Assembly: GCF_016772475.1 (NCBI RefSeq)
Contig: NZ_CP068595.1
Coordinates: 2,728,001-2,792,000 of the forward strand
Direction of reading: 5' to 3'
Source of the DNA: Paenibacillus sonchi
GTDB taxonomy: Bacteria > Bacillota > Bacilli > Paenibacillales > Paenibacillaceae
Length of the DNA: 64,000 bases
Both the position numbers and the translations under genes were made by a program. Position 1 is the stretch's first letter. Every line of letters starts with the position of its first letter. Below, piece after piece: positions 46,255-54,619 of the stretch. The notes beneath the pieces are model-generated. The model ran no database searches. It was given only the letters and a program-made list of their open reading frames with translations, and had not been told where the DNA came from.

Positions 46255-47446
46255 GAAAGATAAAGTGACTATGGTACCGAAACTAAGGTTTCCTGAATTT
46301 AGTGAAAACGGCGCAATTAACCTTGAGAATGGAAATGTAATATTTGAATCAATCAGTAATAAAAATCATAACTCCGATCTTCTTGTTCTCGCTATAACGC
46401 AGGAACATGGAGCAGTTCCAAGAGATCAGATTGATTATAATGTGTCAGTAACGGATAAGAGCCTTGTAAGTTACAAGGTTGTCGAGATAGGAGACTTTAT
46501 CATTAGTTTAAGGTCATTTCAAGGCGGCATAGAATATTCGTTGTATCATGGTATTTGCAGTCCAGCTTATATTATTTTACGCAAAAAAACTCCAATAGTG
46601 GAACAATACTACAAGTATTATTTTAAAACAAATAAGTTTATACAAGATCTAAACAAAGACTTAGAAGGCATAAGAGATGGTAAGATGGTGAGCTATAGTC
46701 AATTTTCTTCTATACTACTACCTAAACCAGAAAACAAAGAACAACAAAAAATTGCTGAATGCCTTTCTTCACTTGATAGTCTGATCAGCGCTGAAGATAA
46801 AAAGCTTGAGGCTCTTAAAGCGCATAAAAAAGGCTTAATGCAGAAGTTATTCCCCGCCGAGGGTGAGACTGTACCAGAGTGGAGGTTTCCGGAGTTTAGG
46901 GGTAGTGGTGAATGGGAAGAAAGAAAGCTTTCAAAGGTTTGCGCTATGCAGGCTGGGAAATTTGTGAAGGCGTCAGAGATTTTTAAAGAAAGAAAAGACA
47001 ATATGCATCCATGTTATGGAGGGAATGGCTTACGTGGATATACGTTCTCGTACACTCATTCTGGCGAGTTTCCCCTTATTGGCAGACAGGGCGCACTCTG
47101 TGGTAATGTTACTTATGGAACAGGTGATTTTCATGCAACTGAACATGCAGTTGTGGCAACAAAGAGTGAAGGCATAATTGCAAAGTGGCTTTACTATTTA
47201 TTAATAAATCTAAAATTAAACCAATATGCAACAGGGCAGGCACAACCAGGCTTGTCGGTTGAAACACTTGAAAAAATAACAACGTGTGTTCCGAAAGAAG
47301 AAAAAGAACAACAAAAAATTGCTGATTGTCTTTCTTCCCTTGATGATCTCATAATCTCACAAGCAGATAAAATTGAAGTTCTACAGGCCCACAAAAAAGG
47401 CTTAATGCAAGGGCTCTTCCCTTCTATTAAGGAGGTGAGTGAATGA
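46241..47446 (+). CDS. hsdS: type I restriction enzyme, S subunit
   Basis: 401 residues with two target-recognition domains, each followed by a conserved helical spacer: EQQKIAECLSSLDSLISAED and HKKGLMQKLFP for the first, EQQKIADCLSSLDDLII and HKKGLMQGLFP for the second. It sets the bipartite DNA target of the complex. The gene overlaps hsdR by 14 bases and prrC by 4, so translation is coupled. Confidence 0.93.
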   Translation: MRMNKKDKVTMVPKLRFPEFSENGAINLENGNVIFESISNKNHNSDLLVLAITQEHGAVPRDQIDYNVSVTDKSLVSYKVVEIGDFIISLRSFQGGIEYSLYHGICSPAYIILRKKTPIVEQYYKYYFKTNKFIQDLNKDLEGIRDGKMVSYSQFSSILLPKPENKEQQKIAECLSSLDSLISAEDKKLEALKAHKKGLMQKLFPAEGETVPEWRFPEFRGSGEWEERKLSKVCAMQAGKFVKASEIFKERKDNMHPCYGGNGLRGYTFSYTHSGEFPLIGRQGALCGNVTYGTGDFHATEHAVVATKSEGIIAKWLYYLLINLKLNQYATGQAQPGLSVETLEKITTCVPKEEKEQQKIADCLSSLDDLIISQADKIEVLQAHKKGLMQGLFPSIKEVSE

Positions 47447-48579
47447 GTCCCCAACCGATATCTTCTTTTTCCGATTTAAACGCGTTGGCGACCCATTTTA
47501 GAACGCTTCTTGGTAGCAAGAAGTATGTTCTTCTTTTTGCCTATAATGGGACTGGGAAAACAAGACTTTCCTGCGCGTTTAAGGATTTGGGGAAACAACC
47601 CATTCCCGGTAGTGAAGAAAAGTCGACAGACACGTTGTATTATAACGCTTTTACGGAAGACTTGTTTACTTGGGATAACGATTTAGAAGGTGATACGGAA
47701 AGGCGTTTGTATCTAAATAGAAGTTCAAAGTTTTTTAATGGCTTACGGGAGCTTGCAATGGAAGAACGCATACGCAAGTTTTTAAGGCGATATGCAGATT
47801 TTGATTTTGATATTATGTATGATGAATGGTTTGTACACTTTTCAAGAGAAGTGCGAAACAATAATAACGCAACTGAAAAAGTGGAAAATATTAAAGTTTC
47901 TCGTGGAGAAGAAAATATTTTTGTTTGGTGCTTCTTTCTTGCGATTGTTGAACTTGTAGTTGACCAAGAGCCGGCATATAGTTGGGTTAAGTACATCTAT
48001 ATTGATGATCCAATCTCATCTTTAGACGATAATAATGCAATTGCAATTGCAAGCCATTTGGCTCAGTTATTGAAAGAGCAAGAAGATTTAAAAGTTGTGA
48101 TCTCCTCTCACCATGCGTTGTTCTTCAATGTAATGTATAATGAGTTAAAAAAATCAAAGGGGAAAGATTACTTTTTAACTAAAAACAGAGAAACTGGCGA
48201 GTATGCACTTCAAGATACTGGTGAGACACCATTTTTCCATCATGTTGCATTGATTATAGAATTGAGAGAAGCGGTGAGAACTGGGAAGCTATACACATAT
48301 CATTTTAATATCTTACGTAATATTCTTGAAAAATCGGCATCATTTCATGGATATACAGATTTTAGCGAGTGTATTAAGAGTGGAGATGACGACTCAGATG
48401 AAGTTACATATGCAAGGTATGTGAATATATTAAGTCATGGTAATTATTCCCTATTTGAACCGAGAGAAATGGTTGACGATAATAAAAAGGTCTTTAGAGA
48501 TATTTTAGATCGTTATATGAATTTATATAGGTTTAACCCTGATTTGTTTAACGAAGAAACGAGGGAAAATGATGAATGA
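47443..48579 (+). CDS. prrC: PrrC-family anticodon nuclease
   Basis: 378 residues, close to the 396 of E. coli PrrC and in a comparable hsd location. ABC-type ATPase half: Walker A AYNGTGKT at 33-40, the PrrC-specific YYNAFTEDLFTWDNDL at 66-81, signature KVSRGEEN at 151-158, Walker B and D-loop YIDDPISSLDDNN at 186-198. C-terminal nuclease half: YHFNILRNILEKSASFHGY holds R292 and E296, and NILSHG holds H332, matching the catalytic Arg-x3-Glu...His of PrrC. The known enzyme cuts tRNA-Lys in its anticodon loop when phage disables the restriction complex that restrains it. All key residues are intact. It overlaps hsdS and hsdM by a few bases. Confidence 0.92.
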   Translation: MSPQPISSFSDLNALATHFRTLLGSKKYVLLFAYNGTGKTRLSCAFKDLGKQPIPGSEEKSTDTLYYNAFTEDLFTWDNDLEGDTERRLYLNRSSKFFNGLRELAMEERIRKFLRRYADFDFDIMYDEWFVHFSREVRNNNNATEKVENIKVSRGEENIFVWCFFLAIVELVVDQEPAYSWVKYIYIDDPISSLDDNNAIAIASHLAQLLKEQEDLKVVISSHHALFFNVMYNELKKSKGKDYFLTKNRETGEYALQDTGETPFFHHVALIIELREAVRTGKLYTYHFNILRNILEKSASFHGYTDFSECIKSGDDDSDEVTYARYVNILSHGNYSLFEPREMVDDNKKVFRDILDRYMNLYRFNPDLFNEETRENDE

Positions 48580-50326
48580 TGCACAACAAAAACAATTAGG
48601 TGCAACCCTGTGGGGTATCGCCGATAAACTGCGTGGTGCTATGAATGCCGACGATTTCCGTGATTATATGCTATCCTTTCTCTTCTTGCGCTATCTTTCA
48701 GATAATTATGAGGAAGCTGTAAAAAAAGAGCTTGGAAGCGATTATTTGCAATCTGAGGAAGAAATAAATAAAATCGTCGTTTCAGCTAATCAAGATGATG
48801 CTGTTAATGCATTGAAAGAACAGATAACAGACTATTTTAATAAACAGCAATTAGATAGCAAGGTAAAAAAGACCTTAATTGAAGAACATGAGGCGTTGTT
48901 GGAAAGTGGGAAGCTGACACCTCTTGTGGTTTGGTATATTAACAATTTAGATCAAGTGACTACATTTGAAAAACAAATGCGCCGTAAAGTTCATTTTGTA
49001 ATTAAGCCACACTATCTTTGGAGTAATATATATGAATTAGCCCGCACACAAAGTAAATACCTTTTGAAGACCTTGCAATCAGGCTTTAAGTTTATAGAAA
49101 ATGAATCCTTTGATAGTACATTTCGTGGTTTGTTCTCCGAGGTTAATCTCGACTCTGACAAAATTGGAAAAAATTATGAATTGCGAAATGAAACGCTGTG
49201 CTCAATAATAACTGCTATTGCAGAAGGATTATCAGAGTTCCCTAACGAAAGTGATATTTTAGGCGATGCTTATGAATACTTAATAGGGCAATTTGCAGCG
49301 GGCTCAGGCAAAAAAGCCGGGGAATTTTATACGCCTCAGCAAATTTCAACCATCCTTTCTCGCATAGTTACTCTTGACAGCCAAGACCCAAGCACAGGCA
49401 AAAAGAAGCAACTCAAAAACGTGCTTGACTTTGCGTGTGGCTCCGGCTCGCTTCTAATTAATGTTAGAAAACAGCTTGGTGCTAATAGCATCGGTCAGAT
49501 ATACGGACAGGAAAAGAATATTACAACTTACAACCTTGCTCGTATGAATATGCTTCTGCATGGGCTTAAAGATTCTGAGTTTAAAATATTTCACGGAGAT
49601 TCTCTGCTAAATGATTGGGACATTCTTAATGAAATGAACCCGGCAAAAAAGTTGGAATTTGATGCAGTAGTAGCCAATCCACCTTTCAGCTACCGTTGGG
49701 AGCCTAATGACACTCTGGCAGAAGATTTCCGCTTTAAAAGCTACGGCGTTGCACCAAAATCGGCGGCCGACTTCGCATTTTTACTTCATGGGTTTCACTT
49801 TTTAAGTGATGAGGGAACAATGGCAATCATCTTGCCTCATGGTGTTCTGTTCCGTGGTGGTGCAGAGGAGAAAATCAGAACAAAACTACTCAAAGATGGA
49901 AATATCGACACTGTTATTGGCTTGCCTGCTAACCTGTTTTTCTCAACAGGTATTCCGGTTTGTATTCTTGTACTTAAAAAATGCAAAAAATTTGATGACG
50001 TGCTGTTTATAAATGCAAGTGAGTACTACAATAAGGGTAAACGGCAAAATGTTCTTTTGCCGGAACATATTGATAAAATAGTTGACACATATCAATATCG
50101 AAAAGAAGACGACAAAAGGTATTCTCGCCGCGTCTCAATGGAAGAAATCGAGAGAAACGGCTATAATCTGAACATGTCACGATATGTGAGCACGGCTGCA
50201 GAAGAAGAAATTGTCAACCTTACAGATGTGAAAAAGAATCTGGATGAAATCGAAGATACTATTAGCAAAGCAAAGGTTATGCACAACCAATTTTTAAAAG
50301 AGCTTGGTTTACCTGAGTTGCCATAA
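48569..50326 (+). CDS. hsdM: type I restriction enzyme, M subunit
   Basis: 585 residues. N-terminal helical domain (LGATLWGIADKLRGAM), SAM motif I DFACGSG at 287-293, catalytic NPPF at 370-373, the mark of an N6-adenine methyltransferase. With HsdS it protects host DNA. Start is one of two adjacent ATGs inside the end of prrC. Last gene of the operon; no clear terminator follows. Confidence 0.95.
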   Translation: MMNDAQQKQLGATLWGIADKLRGAMNADDFRDYMLSFLFLRYLSDNYEEAVKKELGSDYLQSEEEINKIVVSANQDDAVNALKEQITDYFNKQQLDSKVKKTLIEEHEALLESGKLTPLVVWYINNLDQVTTFEKQMRRKVHFVIKPHYLWSNIYELARTQSKYLLKTLQSGFKFIENESFDSTFRGLFSEVNLDSDKIGKNYELRNETLCSIITAIAEGLSEFPNESDILGDAYEYLIGQFAAGSGKKAGEFYTPQQISTILSRIVTLDSQDPSTGKKKQLKNVLDFACGSGSLLINVRKQLGANSIGQIYGQEKNITTYNLARMNMLLHGLKDSEFKIFHGDSLLNDWDILNEMNPAKKLEFDAVVANPPFSYRWEPNDTLAEDFRFKSYGVAPKSAADFAFLLHGFHFLSDEGTMAIILPHGVLFRGGAEEKIRTKLLKDGNIDTVIGLPANLFFSTGIPVCILVLKKCKKFDDVLFINASEYYNKGKRQNVLLPEHIDKIVDTYQYRKEDDKRYSRRVSMEEIERNGYNLNMSRYVSTAAEEEIVNLTDVKKNLDEIEDTISKAKVMHNQFLKELGLPELP

Positions 50327-51054
50327 GGCTAAGATGTTGTTTCAGCTTCCGAGCAGCTCATTTGTCTATAATCCCATGTGTGCTCTCAAATCTTTTTTTG
50401 ATTCTAATTTAGTAGGTTTGAGAGCTTACACAAAGTGTTTTACAGACCAGGTATATCTCGTATAAGCGAAACTAAAGGAGATACAAAGTTGGACATTGCT
50501 TCAGGTCACTAACCTTTTGAACATTTTAGGTATATACTTACGCGTAATTGCCAATACCCATTAGGGGTTGAGTAAAGGGTTTGGACAAATAGGAAAGGTA
50601 GGTTTATGCAAGTGCATTCAGTTAAAGAAAATAACGATCTCTTTATACCAGGATAGTTAAATTACACTTTCTCTTCATTCACTCTCCCCCAACAGAAACC
50701 TCCAGCGCTTTCGCAATTGCCACCACCTCATAATCCTACACAAGCCTGTTGACCTTCCAATCGCGATAAACTGGTCGGGCTGATGTCTAAACCGAAGATA
50801 TGCAACTTGGGAATGTATCCCTTTTTCCTGTAGACGATGTATAGAAATTTCAATTCGTTTATCGATTTTATTTTATTTTAATTCGATATTCGCATTAAAA
50901 TAACATTTTCTTCGCATACAATTTGGCTATAGGCGATACCGAAATGAAGCATCGAAAAGATTCACCGGTGACAAAAATTTCATTGGAGTGCGAGTTGTAG
51001 CCATTTGAAAAGCTTAGCTAATGATAATAGCTTTGCTAGAAAGGTGAGGATGCA
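50327..51054. other. 728-base gap with decayed regulator
   Basis: The left third has no coding potential I can see. The middle holds the XRE-type relic described separately. The right part is very A+T rich and probably contained its promoter. The last 30 bases include AAAGGTGAGG, the ribosome site for the next gene. Confidence 0.45.
50679..50860 (-). pseudogene. XRE-family regulator relic
   Basis: Three reading-frame pieces join into one helix-turn-helix protein: IHRLQEKGIHSQVAYL, then FGLDISPTSLSRLEGQ, then DYEVVAIAKALEVSVG. At least two frame breaks and no clear start make this true decay rather than a single base error. Confidence 0.6.
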
Positions 51055-51552
51055 ATGCACAATCTGACGCACAAATATGAGGAGGAGAAGCGCAAGTTGA
51101 ATGAACTCGGACAGAAATCACTGGAGCAGGGGATTCCGTTAAGCAGCAATGAAGCGGTTCAGGCCCAGAGTCGTAAGGTGGACGAACTCATTAATCGGAT
51201 GTATCAGAAAAAAAACGGACATGTAGGAACATTTCGTTCCGAATATTGTCTAGGAGGGGATGGGGTGAGCTTTCCGGCATGGTTTATACAAACGATTCAA
51301 GGGCGATTGGATGAGGTGAGCGCACGGATTGAACATCAATCCGAGCCAAGACAAGCTTTTGAAGAAGAGCGCAAAGCTTTTCTTGCGTTGTTTGCCTCCA
51401 TGGATATTGCACGTAAGCCAGAGTTTGAGTATTGGGAGGATAAGCTTTCTTTAAAGCAATCCGTTATATATGAACGTCTATATCTACAAGGGCTTAAGGA
51501 TGGAATGCAGCTTGCTAATGCATTTGCTGCTCCTTCTGTTCTATCAGATTAA
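51055..51552 (+). CDS. Spo0E-like phosphatase fused to an extra helical domain
   Basis: 165 residues. The first 50 (LTHKYEEEKRKLNELGQKSL ... VQAQSRKVDELINRMYQ) look like a Spo0E-family aspartyl-phosphate phosphatase, with the S-x-x-x-D core. The remaining about 110 residues, including EYCLGGDGVSFPAWFIQ and FEYWEDKLSLKQSVIYERL, form a helical domain I do not recognise. Plain Spo0E proteins are only 50-90 residues. AGGTGAGG precedes the ATG. It is followed by a terminator, so it is separate from the downstream defence genes. Confidence 0.65.
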   Translation: MHNLTHKYEEEKRKLNELGQKSLEQGIPLSSNEAVQAQSRKVDELINRMYQKKNGHVGTFRSEYCLGGDGVSFPAWFIQTIQGRLDEVSARIEHQSEPRQAFEEERKAFLALFASMDIARKPEFEYWEDKLSLKQSVIYERLYLQGLKDGMQLANAFAAPSVLSD

Positions 51553-51584
51553 GACGAAATCCAAGGTATACGTTAACTTTATGT

Positions 51585-51613
51585 TGAGGCTGTCCATGCG
51601 ACAGTCCTTTTTT
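51585..51613 (+). terminator. rho-independent terminator
   Basis: GGCTGTC-CATGC-GACAGTCC with T6 (one G-U pair). Confidence 0.75.
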
Positions 51614-51698
51614 CTTGTGTACATGTTTGGAAGGAATACATTCCCATATTGTCGAATAACCATACATATTGTAAATCCAGTTGATACGAGGTTTTGCT

Positions 51699-52395
51699 AT
51701 GTTTAAAACGCTATTGTCTCTCTTCAAAAAACCCGACACTAAGCCGCCACAGGCGGGGCGTAAGGTGCAAACTCCCAAGCCGAAACCAAAGGTAGCTCTA
51801 ACCCGAATCGGAGAGCTGGGCGAGCACAAAATCAATCTTCAATTGGAGCAGCTTCCTAAAGAATGCAAAGCGTTGAGCGATTTATTGATTCCAAATCCAA
51901 GCGCGCACGGGCTATTCTCAGGTGGATCATCTCGTTATTTCTCCGTACGGCCTATTCGTGATTGAGACGAAGAATTATCAGGGTGAGATTAAAGGTGGGC
52001 GTCAGGATCAGCAATGGTCAGTGAGCAACCGCTACAAGATGTACAATCCGCTGAAACAAAACTATGGACATATCAAGGCCATCGAGGGCCTGTTAAAAGG
52101 TGTAGCCGCAGTAAAATTCATCTCTATGATTTCATTCACGATGAGATGTCGGTTCAGTATTGATCCAGAGCTTCGGAAAATCGACTCAGATGAACTGGTT
52201 GTCTATGATGTGGAACTAAGTGAGTTTATCTCTAGGAAGCTGATTAGTTTAAAAACGGGAACTCCTGAACCTCCTATTTCTGCGGCGCAGGCCCAAAGCA
52301 TATACGATCATCTGGTTCAGGCTAATATTACCGACTCCGAAATTCGTAAGCTTCATGTACAGAGAATAAAGGGGAACAACACGAAGCATCAGTAA
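51699..52395 (+). pseudogene. NERD-domain nuclease-like protein, frameshifted
   Basis: ATG with GAGG upstream begins MFKTLLSLFKKPDTKPP; the NERD fold follows (LTRIGELGEHKINLQLEQL). At GCGCGC (51901-51906) the frame shifts (one base too many or two too few). In the next frame it continues TGYSQVDHLVISPYGLFVIE, TKNYQGEI and YNPLKQNYGHIKAIEGLL, the central NERD motifs with the D...E-x-K nuclease pattern. About 231 residues after repair. NERD proteins are nuclease-related and common in DNA-processing and defence loci. It lies 35 bases before the McrB-like gene, so they form one operon. Confidence 0.75.
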
Positions 52396-52429
52396 AATAC
52401 CTATCATTGGACTAAGGGAGTTAACAGAA

Positions 52430-54619
52430 ATGATCAAACAACTACGAAGCTGGTGGAAGGATACAGAGATCCATAACTTAATCGGTCGCAAAAAGGTGGA
52501 CTTTTCTATCTTTCGTGACGGTACGCATATTCCAGTTGAGTTTCATCCGGATTTTTTGGAAGCTAATCAAGGTCAACAGCCTAATTTAGGTGAAGGAATA
52601 AAGGTTAAGCTCATCTATGAAGATCGAAATTATGAAGCCACCTTATTTAAAATTGATCAAGTATCTGCTAGTCGGGAAGCTCTTCAACTTCGATATAACG
52701 GAAATCAAATGTTAAAGGATTTGTTCATTGAAACCTTCAAGCATTCCTATTCCTACATTATGCAAGAGAGAACAAATCAACTAGCAGATGATGCGAAGAA
52801 ACCCCAGGTTGTCGTTCCTGAAGATCAAGCTGAATACATAGATTTCTACGCGACAGGAATTCCTTTCGAATACCGTTTGGAGTTTATAACATATAAGGCG
52901 AAGCCCAACGTTTGGTGGGTGAATCAAGGAGCTACTATTAAGGAGGAGAAGGAAGAGGGAATTCTGTGGGCACCCCTACTGAATACTCAAGGCCGAAAGC
53001 TATATCATTGGGAGACGATGAAGGAAGTTAAACAAGGAGATATCATCCTCCATTACTCCAATAAAGCTATTCGTTATGTAAGCCAGGTAACAGATGCGGC
53101 GGTGGAAGCACCCAAACCAGGCTCCATGGCCAATACGAACTGGCAAGAAGAAGGACGATTGGTTCGAACAGAGTATGTGGAACTCATTCCGCCTATTATG
53201 CTACAACAGTTTAATCAGCAAATTATGCAACTGAACATAACCCAAGGTCCGCTTCATTCTGGAGGTGGAGTGAACCAAGGATATCTGTTCCGCTTTTCAA
53301 GACAAGCTCTTCAAGTGCTTCAGTCGCTTACGGCAGAAGTGAATTGGCCTGATTTTGCCATTTTAGATCAAGATGAGACTATCTCCAATACGGAGAGCTC
53401 GCATGAGGTGATTCCTATTTTACCGTCGTCAGATTCTAGTATTACAACATTACTCCACCAAATCCAATCCCACATCCGCCGCCAAGGCTTCTTCTTCCCT
53501 GAGCACCTTATCGAGAACTTCTACCTCTCGCTAAAAGCTAAACCTTTTGTTATCCTGGCAGGGATATCGGGCACAGGGAAGACTAAACTGGTGAAGCTGT
53601 TTGCGGAAGCACTAGGGGCAACGAAGGATAACGGGCAGTATGCCCAGATTCCGGTGCGGCCGGATTGGAGCGATCCTACAGATCTGCTGGGGTACAAGGA
53701 CCTGTCGGGGAGGTTCCAAGCGGGTCCGATTACGAAGGTGTTCGTGGAGGCGCGGAAGCCGGGGAATCAGCACAAGCCTTATTTTATCTGCCTGGATGAG
53801 ATGAATTTGGCACGGGTGGAGCATTATTTCAGCGACATGTTAAGTGTGCTAGAGACGCAGGAGTGGCAGGAGGGGATGATTCAGACGCAGGCGCTCATCT
53901 CTTCTACCTTGCTGGATACGCCTGAGGATCAAGCGGAGTATGGCGGTCTTGGTATCCCGGAAAATGTGTTCTTGATCGGGACGGTGAACATGGACGAGAC
54001 CACACATCCTTTTAGCAAAAAAGTCCTCGACCGCGCCAACACGCTAGAGTTCAATTACATCAATCTGCAGCAGTATCCGGACGTGAATGGGCAGGAAGAA
54101 GCGGATGCTCCCGCTGATCTTACTGAACTGAATCATCTTTTTCTGCGCTCTGATTATTTGCAGCTAGTAAATGCCTATGATACCAACAAAGAGCTCGTTG
54201 TCCGGACGACAGAGAGATTGGTTAAGATCAATACCTTGCTGGAGGATATTCATGCTCATGTGGGCTTTCGGGTGCGGGATGCGATTTGCTTTTATATGAT
54301 TTATAACGATCGGTACAAGCTGATGAGTGAGGAAGAAGCCTTTGACTGGCAACTGCTGCAAAAGATACTGCCGCGCATTCAAGGGAGCCATTCTTCGGTT
54401 CGCCGGGTATTGTTGAATCTGATGAAAGGCGCTCTTGGTAGCGGATCTGGCGTTACAGTAGACCTTCCGAAACTTATGGATGATGCTTCTCCGCTCTATA
54501 TGAAATGGGCTGCTGGTCAAACTCCGCCTACGGCCAAACATCCACAAAGTGCCCGTAAATTGGCTTTTATGCTCAGGAGGCTGGAGGAAGATGGATTTAC
54601 CTCATACTGGCTCTCTTAA
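52430..54619 (+). CDS. McrB-like AAA+ motor with EVE-like domain
   Basis: 729 residues. An N-terminal domain (1-115, beta-rich, not recognised) is followed by an EVE/PUA-like domain at about 140-230 (VWWVNQGATIKEEKEEGILW, LYHWETMKEVKQGDIILHYS), a fold that reads modified bases. Then comes an McrB-type AAA+ domain: Walker A GISGTGKT at 378-385, Walker B FICLDEMNLARVE at 452-464, and TVNMDETT with the N-x-x-D nucleotide motif at 518-525. McrB motors use GTP to drive a nuclease against modified foreign DNA. The nuclease partner overlaps by 29 bases. Confidence 0.88.
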   Translation: MIKQLRSWWKDTEIHNLIGRKKVDFSIFRDGTHIPVEFHPDFLEANQGQQPNLGEGIKVKLIYEDRNYEATLFKIDQVSASREALQLRYNGNQMLKDLFIETFKHSYSYIMQERTNQLADDAKKPQVVVPEDQAEYIDFYATGIPFEYRLEFITYKAKPNVWWVNQGATIKEEKEEGILWAPLLNTQGRKLYHWETMKEVKQGDIILHYSNKAIRYVSQVTDAAVEAPKPGSMANTNWQEEGRLVRTEYVELIPPIMLQQFNQQIMQLNITQGPLHSGGGVNQGYLFRFSRQALQVLQSLTAEVNWPDFAILDQDETISNTESSHEVIPILPSSDSSITTLLHQIQSHIRRQGFFFPEHLIENFYLSLKAKPFVILAGISGTGKTKLVKLFAEALGATKDNGQYAQIPVRPDWSDPTDLLGYKDLSGRFQAGPITKVFVEARKPGNQHKPYFICLDEMNLARVEHYFSDMLSVLETQEWQEGMIQTQALISSTLLDTPEDQAEYGGLGIPENVFLIGTVNMDETTHPFSKKVLDRANTLEFNYINLQQYPDVNGQEEADAPADLTELNHLFLRSDYLQLVNAYDTNKELVVRTTERLVKINTLLEDIHAHVGFRVRDAICFYMIYNDRYKLMSEEEAFDWQLLQKILPRIQGSHSSVRRVLLNLMKGALGSGSGVTVDLPKLMDDASPLYMKWAAGQTPPTAKHPQSARKLAFMLRRLEEDGFTSYWLS

